A DNA stretch of 64,000 nucleotides from the NCBI GenBank assembly GCA_041648735.1, contig JBAZOO010000004.1:1-64000 (forward strand). Reading direction: 5' to 3'. A program made the position numbers and the translations under genes. Below are positions 24,228 through 33,342 of this stretch, piece by piece (within the stretch, counting starts at the first letter, position 1; each line of letters starts with the position of its first letter). The stretch comes from JBAZOO01 sp041648735 (GTDB lineage: Bacteria; Verrucomicrobiota; Lentisphaeria; Oligosphaerales; CAITYL01). The notes under the pieces are model-generated. The model saw nothing but the letters and a program-made list of their open reading frames with translations, was not told the origin of the DNA and did not search any database.

Positions 24228-26255
24228 TCAGCCATAGGCCAGCTCGACCATCTGGTGGCAAAGGAGCGACTCCAGCTTGAAGCGGATGCCACCATCCGCC
24301 TCGCGGCTGAACGGCAGCGGCCGCCCCTCGGGCACCAGCCGCACCGCCGTGACCGGCTTCGGCGGGCGCAGCGCGACCTCGACGCCGGCGAGCGGCAGCA
24401 GCTCCTCGATGACCTCGACGCTCTTGCTCTCCCGGATCAGGTCGCCGCCGGCCAGCTCGACCGCCCCGCCCCGGTTGCAGGCCGTGGCGTGGAGCAGGTG
24501 GAGGACGTAGCGTTGCGCGTGCGGCTGCTCCATCAGCGTCACCCGCCCGGTGGAGGGCAGGTTGCAGCGGAGGCTCTCCGCCGGGCCGAGCAGCCGGCGC
24601 AGCGCCTTGGCCACATACTGGCGGCAGGCGACGGCGCCATAGGCGCGGTAGAGGGTGAAGACCGGGTGCGCCAGGTAGAGGAGGTTGCCGTTGCGGACTC
24701 CGCAGTCGAAGCCGGAGGGCTCGGGGCGCGGCGGCGCGTGCTGGTGGCTGCAGAAGTGGCGGAAGCTGCGGTTGAAATAGGGATCGTAGACCTGTCCCAG
24801 CGACTCGCCGGCGGTCGCCCGGATCCGCTGCGACGGCAGGTACATGACCAGCGGCGAGCCGACGAAATCCGCCCGCAGCTCGGGGACGGGCAGCACGTAG
24901 TCGGGCTGGAACGGGCTGGGCCCCTGGAGTTCGCCGCCGACGTCGAAGAGGAAGCCGGAACCGTCGGCCTTGACGCCGCTGGCGCCGCTGAGGAAGAGTT
25001 TGCCGCCCTGGGCGAGGTAGGCGTCGAGCTTGGCCTTCAGTTCCGGCGTGACCGGGACGTCGTCGGGCAGGACAAGCAGCTTGTAGCGGCTGAACTCCAT
25101 CTCGGCGTCGAGCACATCGAAGAGGAACTGCCCCTCGAGCAGGATGCGGGCGGCGCCGACGTCGGCGGCCGCCTCCCCCTCGTGGCCGGGGCGGAGGGCG
25201 GCGCTGGCGAGCAGGCCGATGTCGGCCACGCTTTCCACCTGGTCGCACCAGGGCTCCTTCTTTTCGACTTCGGCGTAGGCGGCGCCGATCAGCGCGTAGG
25301 TGCTCTCGTCGAGGCTGCCGTCGGGATGGAGCTGGTCGCCGACGCTGCACTTGCTGCCATAGGCGAGCATGGCGGCACATTCGTAGCGGAGGGCGTTGGG
25401 ATGCTTGTAGCCGCCGAACTCGCCCCAGGTGGTGTGGAACTTGCCGGTCATGCCGAGGAAGTCGAGGCCGAGCCCCTTGACGTACTTGGCGGACATCGGG
25501 TAGTGGTCGTAGCCCCAGCCGCCGGTGGGGAGGGATTCGAGTTCGAGATGGGAGAAGAAGGGGAGGAGGTCGCGCCGGCCGGGGGCGACGTGGCCGCTGT
25601 TGTGGAAGACGGGCATCTCGGGGTTGCCCGCCTTGGCGGCGTCGGTGGTGGCCTGGTAGTAGCGCCGCAGGGCGAGCTGGGCGCAGTGGCGGCGGTCCTC
25701 CTCGCGGGTGGCGTCCAGCCCCTGCCGCTCCATCGTTTCGAGGCACCAGCGGCAACAGCACTGCCCCTGGCTGATGATGTCGAGGAAGATGCCGGCGGCG
25801 GCGGGGAAGAGGCGGGCGGCCTCGCTGACCTGGGCGCAGAGGTAGTCGAGGTACGGGGAGTTGAAGCAGAGCTTGTGGAAGCCGGCCTCGATGGGGGCCT
25901 TGGCCCAGCCGGCGTAGCGCCCCTCGCAGTCAACCTCGCGCCATTCGGGATGCTCGTGGGCGGCGAGGTTGTCGATGCCGGCGGAGAGGTAGACGGGGGT
26001 GGCGACGTCAATCTCCTGGCAGGCGTCGAACTGGGCGCGGAGCAGGTCGAAGCCAAGGTGGGGGTGCATCTTGCCGACGGTGGTCGGGTGATAGGACCAG
26101 CCATGGTGGCATTTGGAAAAGAGGGTGATCGAGTTGACATGCCCCCGCTTGAGGGTTGCCTGCCAGCGCCGCCGGTCGAAGGCGGCGCCCAGGGCGGGGA
26201 TCTGGGGGGAGGTGTGGAAGTCGAGGTGGATCTGGCGGAAGCGGAGGTGGTGCAT
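24228..26255 (-). CDS. GHL6-type glycoside hydrolase with beta-galactosidase trimerisation-like domain
   Basis: 675 residues, no signal peptide. The N-terminus (HLRFRQIHLDFHTSPQIPAL, then HGWSYHPTTVGKMHPHLGFD) matches the hypothetical glycosyl hydrolase family GHL6. Residues about 150-180 carry LFPAAAGIFLDIISQGQCCC, where Asp is a possible catalytic residue. A flavodoxin-like domain, as in the trimerisation domain of GH42 enzymes, is at about 370-520 (YKLLVLPDDVPVTPELKAKL). A C-terminal beta domain follows. Substrate unknown. The longer frame starts 22 codons upstream, but AGGAG precedes the ATG at 26255. It is divergent from the AraC gene at 26408, which probably controls it. Confidence 0.8.
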   Translation of the reverse strand: MHHLRFRQIHLDFHTSPQIPALGAAFDRRRWQATLKRGHVNSITLFSKCHHGWSYHPTTVGKMHPHLGFDLLRAQFDACQEIDVATPVYLSAGIDNLAAHEHPEWREVDCEGRYAGWAKAPIEAGFHKLCFNSPYLDYLCAQVSEAARLFPAAAGIFLDIISQGQCCCRWCLETMERQGLDATREEDRRHCAQLALRRYYQATTDAAKAGNPEMPVFHNSGHVAPGRRDLLPFFSHLELESLPTGGWGYDHYPMSAKYVKGLGLDFLGMTGKFHTTWGEFGGYKHPNALRYECAAMLAYGSKCSVGDQLHPDGSLDESTYALIGAAYAEVEKKEPWCDQVESVADIGLLASAALRPGHEGEAAADVGAARILLEGQFLFDVLDAEMEFSRYKLLVLPDDVPVTPELKAKLDAYLAQGGKLFLSGASGVKADGSGFLFDVGGELQGPSPFQPDYVLPVPELRADFVGSPLVMYLPSQRIRATAGESLGQVYDPYFNRSFRHFCSHQHAPPRPEPSGFDCGVRNGNLLYLAHPVFTLYRAYGAVACRQYVAKALRRLLGPAESLRCNLPSTGRVTLMEQPHAQRYVLHLLHATACNRGGAVELAGGDLIRESKSVEVIEELLPLAGVEVALRPPKPVTAVRLVPEGRPLPFSREADGGIRFKLESLLCHQMVELAYG

Positions 26256-26407
26256 GGCTGGCGCTCCTGGGCGGCCGGCGGAGCTTTTCGCCTGGCCTTG
26301 GGGTAAACTGCCCTTTTCCACAGAAGTTGCAAGGGGGTTTCCATTGATTATCTTGTGCAGTTGATGTCTTTTTCACAGGAGCCGGCGGGGCCGCCGCCGG
26401 GGCCACC

Positions 26408-27226
26408 ATGTTTGAATCGCTCCGCTTCACGATCATCGAAACCGGCCAGCGCGAGGTGAGCCACCGCAATTGGGACTTGCGGGAGTTCAACCCCTTCAGC
26501 AAGCTCTACCATGTCAGCGCCGGCCGGGGCCGCTTCACCTACGGCGGCGAGACGGTGAGCCTCGAGCCGGGCAACCTCTATCTGGTCCCCTCCCACCGGC
26601 CGCTGACCCTCGCCTGCGACCATTGCATGACCCATTCCTGGGTGCATTTCACCGCCGAACTGGCCAAGGGGGTGACGCTGTTCGACCTGATGGGGAGCAA
26701 CCCGGTGGTGCGCCCCGAGCCGGCGGACGCCGTGGAGCGGTTCATGGCGCGGCTGGTGGCGATCGGGCCACGGCCGCCGGACGAGGCGGACGCGCTGGAG
26801 GCCCAAGGCACGCTGCGGCTGCTGCTGGCCATCTTCCTCCGCCGCGGCCGCCGCCAGCCGGAACAGCTCCAGCGCCAGCTCGCCGCGCTCAAGCCGTTCC
26901 GCGACCTGCTGGGCTACATCAGCGACAACCTGCACCGCCCCCTGACGGTCGCGGAGCTGGCGGCCCAGGTGCATTGGCACCCGACCTACTTCGCCAACCG
27001 CTTCAGCAAGGCGCTCGGGGTCAGCCCCAAGAGCTACATCGTCCGCAAGCGGCTGGAGCTGGCCCAGCAACTGCTCTGGCATGACGAGCGCCCGCTCAAG
27101 GCCGTCGCCGCCGAAGTCGGCTATGCCGACCCCTATTACTTCGCGCGCCTCTTCAAGCGCGCCACCGGCATCGCCCCCGGCCGCTACCGGCGCCAGCGCG
27201 GGGAGCGGGGGGTGACGCCGGGGTGA
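26408..27226 (+). CDS. AraC-family transcriptional regulator
   Basis: 272 residues. The cupin-like sensor (about 15-110: LYHVSAGRGRFTYGGETVSL, EPGNLYLVPSH) is followed by the AraC DNA-binding domain (about 165-265: FANRFSKALGVSPKSYIVRK and VGYADPYYFARLFKRATGIA). It is divergent from the GHL6 glycosidase with 152 nt between starts, the classic arrangement for control of a sugar gene. It converges on the MalK-like gene, whose stop is 9 nt away. Confidence 0.9.
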   Translation: MFESLRFTIIETGQREVSHRNWDLREFNPFSKLYHVSAGRGRFTYGGETVSLEPGNLYLVPSHRPLTLACDHCMTHSWVHFTAELAKGVTLFDLMGSNPVVRPEPADAVERFMARLVAIGPRPPDEADALEAQGTLRLLLAIFLRRGRRQPEQLQRQLAALKPFRDLLGYISDNLHRPLTVAELAAQVHWHPTYFANRFSKALGVSPKSYIVRKRLELAQQLLWHDERPLKAVAAEVGYADPYYFARLFKRATGIAPGRYRRQRGERGVTPG

Positions 27227-27235
27227 ACGCCGCGG

Positions 27236-28315
27236 CTACTTCCGCCCGGCCGGCAGGAGCAGGATGTCCTCCGGCGCGACCCGGAGGCGGACGTGTTCGC
27301 CGGGGGCGGGCCAGACCCGGGGGTTCTGGACCAGGGCGGAAACCGGCGCCGGCAGGTTCTCCACGGCGACCAGGAGCTGGACCGTGCCGCCCAGGTAGGT
27401 GGTCTCCCGGACCGTGCCGTCCAAGGTGTTGGGCTGCACCGCCGCCCCGGCCGGCTCCAGGTGCCACGACTCCGGCCGCACCCCCACCAGCACCTCCTGC
27501 CCCGTGCTGAAATGCGCGGCGCCGTGGGCGCCCAGGAAGTTGCCGGCGGGGGTCTGGATCCCCGCCTGGTCCGCATTGGCGGCGGCAATCCGCCCCGGGA
27601 AGAAGGCGACTTCGCCGATGAAGCCGGCGACGAAGGCGTCGGCCGGCCGGCGGTAGACCTCCCGCGGCGCCCCCACCTGCCGGAGCCGCCCCTGCTCCAT
27701 GACCGCCAGCCGGTCGGCCATGCTCAGCGCCTCCTTCTGGTCATGGGTGACATAGACGGCGGTGAGCCCGCTCTCCTTGCAGAGGCGGCGGATCTCGGTG
27801 CGCATTTCCAGCCGCAGTTGCGCGTCCAGGTTCGCCAGCGGCTCGTCCAGGAGCAGCACGGCTGGCTGGACGACCAGGGTGCGGGCCAGGGCGACGCGCT
27901 GCTGCTGGCCGCCGGAGAGCTGGTTCGGCTTGCGCTCCGCCAGATCGGCGATCCGGACCTGCTCCAGGGCGCGGCGGACGCGCACCGCCAGCTCCGCCTT
28001 GGGCACCCCCCGCTGCTCCAGGCCGAAGGCGACGTTTTCGGCGACGGTCAGGTGCGGCCAGAGCGCGTACCCCTGGAACATCAGGCCGGTGTTGCGCCGG
28101 TGCGGCGGCACATGCGTCATCTCCTCGTCGCCGAAATGGATCGTGCCGCCTTGCAGCCCCTGGAAACCGGCAATGGCCCGCAGCAGGGTGGTCTTGCCGC
28201 AGCCGGAGGCGCCCAGCAGGAAGAAGAGTTCGCCGTCGGCAATGCTGAGCGAAACGCCGTCCACGGCGCGGACATCACCGAAGGCACAACTGACGTTGGC
28301 GATCGTGATCTTCAT
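27236..28315 (-). CDS. ABC transporter ATP-binding protein (MalK/UgpC/PotA type)
   Basis: 359 residues. Walker A is GASGCGKTT (35-43), the signature is LSGGQQQRVALAR, Walker B is VLLLDEPLANLD, and the H-loop is VYVTHDQKEALSMADR. A C-terminal TOBE domain (about 240-355) is present, as in ATPases of sugar, glycerol-phosphate, polyamine or iron importers. It energises uptake, but no permease or binding protein is adjacent. The neighbouring glycosidase suggests a sugar; MalK-type ATPases sometimes serve several importers, which would explain its isolation. Confidence 0.9.
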   Translation of the reverse strand: MKITIANVSCAFGDVRAVDGVSLSIADGELFFLLGASGCGKTTLLRAIAGFQGLQGGTIHFGDEEMTHVPPHRRNTGLMFQGYALWPHLTVAENVAFGLEQRGVPKAELAVRVRRALEQVRIADLAERKPNQLSGGQQQRVALARTLVVQPAVLLLDEPLANLDAQLRLEMRTEIRRLCKESGLTAVYVTHDQKEALSMADRLAVMEQGRLRQVGAPREVYRRPADAFVAGFIGEVAFFPGRIAAANADQAGIQTPAGNFLGAHGAAHFSTGQEVLVGVRPESWHLEPAGAAVQPNTLDGTVRETTYLGGTVQLLVAVENLPAPVSALVQNPRVWPAPGEHVRLRVAPEDILLLPAGRK

Positions 28316-28481
28316 GAAAGGCCCCCCATGCCCATGCCATGTCCGCCGGGCTGTGACCTACTATAACCCCGGACCGCGAGACGCGCCGGCGCGCCGCTTT
28401 CAACTGGCGCAAACCGTGTTACGGTATGGGGTTTCAACCCCCGCCGGCCCGGCCGGCCCCTGGCAAGGAGAATCCCTGGGA

Positions 28482-30797
28482 ATGTTTCACCACTTCATGT
28501 CCCGCCTGCTGCCGGCCGGTGCCGCCTTGGCGGCCGCCTGCGCCGTCGAAGCCGCCACCATCGAGAGGATCGTCGTGCGCTCGGCCGTCCCCGGCGCCGT
28601 CATCTCCCCCGAACAGGTGGGCAACTGCGTGGCCAGCGTCCAGGGCGGCGTCTTCGACCAGGCGATCCTGGACGCGGACATCAAGCGGCTGATGGCCAGC
28701 GGGCTGTATGCCGACACCCAGGCCAGCGTCCGGCCGCTGGAGGGCGACCGGGTGGAGATCGTCTTCACCCTCAAGCCGCAGCCGACCGTCCGCGAAGTGG
28801 CCATCACCGGCAACCAGTTGATCGCGGGCAAAAAGCTCCAGGGGCTGCTCGGGCAGCAGCCCCGGCGCTTCCTCGACCCCAAGGCGGTGGCCGCCGACGT
28901 CGCCGCCCTGCGCAAGCACTACTTCGCCAGCGGCTACCACGGGACCACGGTCGAGGCGCTGACCACCCCGGTGGCGGGGACGAACGAGGTGACGGTCACC
29001 TATGCGATCCACGAGGAGATGCGCCACAAGGTCCGCAAGGTCCGCGTCACCGGCAACGCCGCCATCCCGGAGAAGGAGCTGCGGAAGAAGCTGGAGACCA
29101 AGTTCTCGGTCTGGAGCCTGCTCTTCCCCGCCAACTTCAGCGATCCGGAAAAGGAGCGGCGGGACCGGGACGCCCTCTACGAGGCCTACCATGACCGCGG
29201 CCACTTCGACTTCGCCATCACCGGGGAGCGGCACGAGCTCAGCGCCAACGGCAAATGGGTGACCTGGGCGATCGCGGTGGCGGAGGGGCCGCGCTACCAG
29301 GTCGGGGAGATCAGCGTCACCGGCAACAGCGCCTTCACCGCCGCCGATCTGCTGGCGGCGGCCCCCGGCGAGGCGGCCCTCGTGACGGGGCAGCCGTTCG
29401 ACGGCGCGGCGCTGCGGGCCATGGCCGAGCGCATCCGCAACCGCTATGACGCCAAGGGCTACATCGACCTGCGCGTCCAGCCGCGCCGCCTCTACGACAG
29501 CAAGGCCCAGACCGTCGCGATCCGCTTCGAACTCAGCGAAGGCAAGCCCGCCACCATCCGCGACATCGCCATCGTCGGCAACGAAGTCACCCAGGACAAG
29601 GTGATCCGCCGCGAACTCACCATTCTCCCGGAAGACCTGGCCGACGGCCGCAAGCTCCGCGAAAGCAAGTCGCGCCTGATGAACCTGAACTACTTCGAGA
29701 GCTTGGACATCCTCCCCCAGGCCACCGACCGCGAAGGGCAGAAGGACCTCCAGGTGCTCCTCAAGGAAAAGAGGACCGGCCAGCTCATGTTCGGCGTCGG
29801 CTTCTCCACCGACGACGACGTGTTCGGCGTGGTCGAGGTCAGCCAGTCCAACTTCGACCTGGCGAATCCGCCCCGCTTCACCGGCGGCGGCCAGCGGCTC
29901 AAGCTCCGCGCCGAGGCCGGCACCCAGCACACCGGCTTCCAGCTCAGCTTCACCGAGCCCTGGCTCCTCGACCAGCGGCTGCGCCTCGACACCGAACTCT
30001 TCCACCGCGGCCGGAGCTGGGAATACTACGACGAGACCGACACCGGCGCCCAAGTCATGCTCACCCGCGACCTGCGCCCCGGCGCCCCCGCCGGCAGCGA
30101 ATGGCAGCACTGGCGCCAATCCTTCGGCCTCCGCGCCGAGCATGTGGCGCTGGACAACTTCGATGATGACGTGGACCCCTTCCTCCAGGAGCAGGAGGGC
30201 GGCTACGACAGCGTCTCCCTCATCTACCGCATCAGCCGCGACACCCGCGACAGCTTCATCCACACCACCTCCGGCTCCCGCCTCCAGTTCACCGCCGAAT
30301 ACACCCCCGAATGGCTTGGCGGCTACGACGACAACTACCGCCTCCACCTCCAGGGCAGCAAATACATTCCGCTGAAGAAATGCGTCCTCCGCCTCGAAGC
30401 CGAGGCCGGCACCGTTGACGGCAACAACATCGCCCTCTTCGACCGCTACTTCGCCGGCGGCGCCAACTCGATCCGCGGCTTCGAACGGCGCATGGTCGGC
30501 CCGGTGGACAGCCGGGACAACCCCTACGGCGGCCAGTCGCTGCTGCGCGGCACCGCCGAGCTGACCTACCCGATCTACCAGATGATCCGCGGCGCCGTCT
30601 TCACCGACTTCGGCAACGTCTGGGAGGACGCCTACGGCTGGGATCCGGCCGACGTCGCCGTCAGCGTCGGCCTCGGCTTCCAGATCGATATGCCCTTCGG
30701 CCCGATCCGCCTCGACTACGGCGTGCCCATGAACCAGCCCTGGGACCATCTCGGCGGCGGCGGCCGCCTCCACTTCAGCATGGGCTATTTCTTCTGA
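28482..30797 (+). CDS. bamA: Outer membrane protein assembly factor BamA
   Basis: 771 residues. A signal peptide (about 1-24) is followed by five POTRA domains (about 26-425; each holds a VREVAITGNQLI-like or VRKVRVTGNAAI-like strand) and a C-terminal Omp85 barrel. The barrel has the conserved IRGF lid motif (NSIRGFERR) and ends in Phe (LHFSMGYFF), as expected for a beta-barrel. It folds other outer-membrane proteins into the membrane, so the cell is diderm. The open frame extends far upstream; the ATG at 28482 gives a proper signal peptide and AAGGAG lies upstream. The stop overlaps the start of lptF by one base. Confidence 0.95.
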   Translation: MFHHFMSRLLPAGAALAAACAVEAATIERIVVRSAVPGAVISPEQVGNCVASVQGGVFDQAILDADIKRLMASGLYADTQASVRPLEGDRVEIVFTLKPQPTVREVAITGNQLIAGKKLQGLLGQQPRRFLDPKAVAADVAALRKHYFASGYHGTTVEALTTPVAGTNEVTVTYAIHEEMRHKVRKVRVTGNAAIPEKELRKKLETKFSVWSLLFPANFSDPEKERRDRDALYEAYHDRGHFDFAITGERHELSANGKWVTWAIAVAEGPRYQVGEISVTGNSAFTAADLLAAAPGEAALVTGQPFDGAALRAMAERIRNRYDAKGYIDLRVQPRRLYDSKAQTVAIRFELSEGKPATIRDIAIVGNEVTQDKVIRRELTILPEDLADGRKLRESKSRLMNLNYFESLDILPQATDREGQKDLQVLLKEKRTGQLMFGVGFSTDDDVFGVVEVSQSNFDLANPPRFTGGGQRLKLRAEAGTQHTGFQLSFTEPWLLDQRLRLDTELFHRGRSWEYYDETDTGAQVMLTRDLRPGAPAGSEWQHWRQSFGLRAEHVALDNFDDDVDPFLQEQEGGYDSVSLIYRISRDTRDSFIHTTSGSRLQFTAEYTPEWLGGYDDNYRLHLQGSKYIPLKKCVLRLEAEAGTVDGNNIALFDRYFAGGANSIRGFERRMVGPVDSRDNPYGGQSLLRGTAELTYPIYQMIRGAVFTDFGNVWEDAYGWDPADVAVSVGLGFQIDMPFGPIRLDYGVPMNQPWDHLGGGGRLHFSMGYFF

Positions 30798-31897
30798 TGC
30801 GGCTCCTCAACCTCTACCTGGGACGGAAACTGCTCCTGGCCACCGCCGCATCCCTGGGGGTGCTCACCTTCGTGATGCTGGCCGGCAACCTGTTCAAGAT
30901 CAGCGACCTGGTGGCCCGCGGCCTGAGCCTGGCCGCGCTCGGCCACATCCTCCTCTTCCTGCTGCCGGTCGCCCTCAAGTTCACCATCCCCTTCGCGGCG
31001 CTCTGCGCGGTGATCCTGGTCTTCAGCCGGCTCGCGGCCGACAACGAGATCACCGCCATGCGCGCCACCGGGATCGGCCTCTGGCAGATCGTCTCCCCAG
31101 CCCTGCTCCTCGGCATCCTCCTCAGTGGCGTCTGCCTCTACCTCCAATCCACCCTCGCCCCCCACTGCCGCTGGGAATTCGACCTCGCCACCGAACAGGA
31201 AAGCGTCCGCAACCCCTTGGCCGCCATCGAGCCGGGGCGCTTCGTCGAACTCCCCGGGCTGATCGTCTACGCCGCCGGCCAGGAACCCTCCGGCCGCCTC
31301 CACGACATCCGGATCTACGTCCTCGACGACCAGGGCCGCCTCGTCCAGGACATCAGCGCCCGCAGCGGCGACGTCACCGTCCACGAGGAGCGCGAACAGG
31401 TCGAACTCCGCCTCCACGAGGCCCTGGTCACCGCCGCCGACCCCGCCGCCCCCGAGGACGTCAGCAAGCTCCAGCACGTCACCGGCAAGACCCTGACCTT
31501 CCCCCTCAACTATGGCGACGAAATCAACCGCCGCCGGGTCAACCGCAAGCTCAAGCACCAGACCAGCGCCGACCTGCTCAGCCTCATCGCCATCTACCAC
31601 GACCGCGGCGCCGACACCAGCCTGCTCCGCCTCGAACTCCACCGCCGCCTCTCCATGGCCCTCTCACCCTTCGCCTTCATCCTCGTCGGCATCCCCTTCG
31701 GCATCCGCGCCCGCCGCGGCGAAGCCGCCATCGGCCTCGTCTTCGCCCTGATCCTCGCCACCCTCTTCTATGCCTTCATCATCCTGGCGGACGAGCTGAA
31801 GTCCGCCATCGGCAACGTCGAACTCATCGTCTGGCTGCCCAACATCGCCTACCAGCTCGGCGGCACCGCCGCCATCTGGCGCCTCGCCCGCCACTGA
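30797..31897 (+). CDS. lptF: LptF/LptG family lipopolysaccharide export permease
   Basis: 366 residues. There are two groups of three membrane helices (first block LLLATAASLGVLTFVMLAGN and on; last block with LVGIPFGIRARRGEAAIGLV) flanking a periplasmic beta-jellyroll (about 125-255), the YjgP/YjgQ layout. It forms the permease with LptB2 that lifts lipopolysaccharide out of the inner membrane. The second permease and LptB are not in the window. The start overlaps the bamA stop (TGATG), so the pair is translationally coupled; both act in outer-membrane building. A hairpin at 31915-31934 follows the stop. Confidence 0.92.
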   Translation: MRLLNLYLGRKLLLATAASLGVLTFVMLAGNLFKISDLVARGLSLAALGHILLFLLPVALKFTIPFAALCAVILVFSRLAADNEITAMRATGIGLWQIVSPALLLGILLSGVCLYLQSTLAPHCRWEFDLATEQESVRNPLAAIEPGRFVELPGLIVYAAGQEPSGRLHDIRIYVLDDQGRLVQDISARSGDVTVHEEREQVELRLHEALVTAADPAAPEDVSKLQHVTGKTLTFPLNYGDEINRRRVNRKLKHQTSADLLSLIAIYHDRGADTSLLRLELHRRLSMALSPFAFILVGIPFGIRARRGEAAIGLVFALILATLFYAFIILADELKSAIGNVELIVWLPNIAYQLGGTAAIWRLARH

Positions 31898-31914
31898 GCC
31901 GCCGCGCAAAGTGG

Positions 31915-31934
31915 CCGGAGCGGCCGCGCTCCGG
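31915..31934 (+). other. Hairpin between lptF and the DUF2157 gene
   Basis: CCGGAGC-GGCCGC-GCTCCGG, a perfect 7-bp stem, 18 nt after the lptF stop. No T-run follows, so termination would be weak at best. Confidence 0.45.
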
Positions 31935-31992
31935 AATGGTTCCGGCCCTTCACCCTTCACCCTTCATGAATGATTCCGCCCAAGGTGGGTCT

Positions 31993-33330
31993 ATGCGCAA
32001 GCACGTGGAATGGCTGTTCCGGGAACTCGAAGGCTGGGTGGCCGACGGCATCCTGCGCCCTGAGCAGGCCGCCGCCCTGCGCGGCCGCTACGCGGCAATG
32101 GCCCACCCCGGCCGCGCCTGGGGCGTGATCCTCTTCGGCGCCTTCGGCGCGGTGGTGGCGGGGCTGGGGGTGATCTTGCTTTTCGCCTACAACTGGCAGG
32201 ACATGCCCAAGGCCGCCAAGCTCGGCACCGTCTTCGCATCCCTGCTGCTGGCGCATGGCGCCGGGCTGGAACTGCGCCGGCGCGGGCGGCAACCCGCGTT
32301 GGCCGACGCCGTCCAGCTCCTGGGCACCATGATGTTCGGGGCCGGCATCTGGCTGGTGGCGCAGATCTACCACATCTCCGCCCACTATCCCAACGCCTTC
32401 TTCATCTGGGCCGCGGGCGCCCTCCTCTTCGCCTGGCTCCTGCCCTCGGTCAGCCACGGCGTGCTCGCCAGCATCCTGCTCGCGCTCTGGGCCAGCACCG
32501 AGGCCGCCTCCTTCTCGCAATCCTTGCTCACGCCGCCGCTGCTGATCCTCCTTGGCGGCGGGCTCCTGGCCTGGCGGCAGCGCTCCCCCACCTTGCTGGT
32601 GGCCGCCCAGCTCGCCTTCGTCGCCGCCCTCGTCGCCAGCATCCGCGACGCCTGGCTGGTCTGGCCAACCCTGCTCGCGCTGGCGGCGGCCTGGCTGGCC
32701 GGCGGCACCCTCGCGGAATTGCGGAGTCCGCACTTCCCCCTGGGCGGCAAGGTGCTGCGCACCCTGGGGTTCATCCTCGCCGTCGCCGCCCTCTTCCCCC
32801 TGACCTTCCGCGACGCCATGCGCCACTGGTCGCCGCCGGACTGGTTCGTCCCCGGCGAAGGGGCGCGCACTCTCTGGTTCTTCCTGCCCCTGGCCGCCGG
32901 CCTCGGCCTGGCCGCCGTCGCCGCCGCCCGCGCCATCACGGCCCGCGACTGGTTCAGCGCCAGCAGCCTCCGCGCCGCCTGGCTGCCCCTGGCGATGCTC
33001 GCCGCCTATGCCGGCACCTTCATCCACCGCGAACTCGTCGGGGAAACGGGGTTCGACCTTCTCTGGAGCGGCCTGTTCAGCCTCGTCTATCTCGGCTTCG
33101 CCGGGATGCTCTTCCGCCGCGGCATTGGCGAGGGGCGGTTCGCGCCCATGACCGGCGGCGCGCTGCTGCTCGGGGCCTGGGTCTTCGCCCGCTACTGCGA
33201 CTGGTTCGAGAGCCTGCTGGCGCGCGGCCTGGCCTTCCTCCTGCTCGGGGCGGCGCTGTTCAGCCTCGCGCTGCTGGTCGCCCGCAGCCGCCGCCAGCTC
33301 CAGCCAGCCCCGGAAACGACCGTGAATTGA
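31993..33330 (+). CDS. DUF2157 multi-pass membrane protein
   Basis: 445 residues. A short cytosolic N-terminus (MRKHVEWLFRELEGWVADGI, then LRPEQAAALRGRY) typical of DUF2157 is followed by about 10-12 hydrophobic helices. Function unknown. AAGGTG lies five bases before the chosen ATG. It is followed after 12 nt by a GDYXXLXY protein; the two families are regularly found together in bacteria and probably form one membrane complex. The gene contains one TGCGGASTCCGCA palindrome (32720-32732). Confidence 0.88.
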   Translation: MRKHVEWLFRELEGWVADGILRPEQAAALRGRYAAMAHPGRAWGVILFGAFGAVVAGLGVILLFAYNWQDMPKAAKLGTVFASLLLAHGAGLELRRRGRQPALADAVQLLGTMMFGAGIWLVAQIYHISAHYPNAFFIWAAGALLFAWLLPSVSHGVLASILLALWASTEAASFSQSLLTPPLLILLGGGLLAWRQRSPTLLVAAQLAFVAALVASIRDAWLVWPTLLALAAAWLAGGTLAELRSPHFPLGGKVLRTLGFILAVAALFPLTFRDAMRHWSPPDWFVPGEGARTLWFFLPLAAGLGLAAVAAARAITARDWFSASSLRAAWLPLAMLAAYAGTFIHRELVGETGFDLLWSGLFSLVYLGFAGMLFRRGIGEGRFAPMTGGALLLGAWVFARYCDWFESLLARGLAFLLLGAALFSLALLVARSRRQLQPAPETTVN

Positions 33331-33342
33331 GGAGGTGCGACG

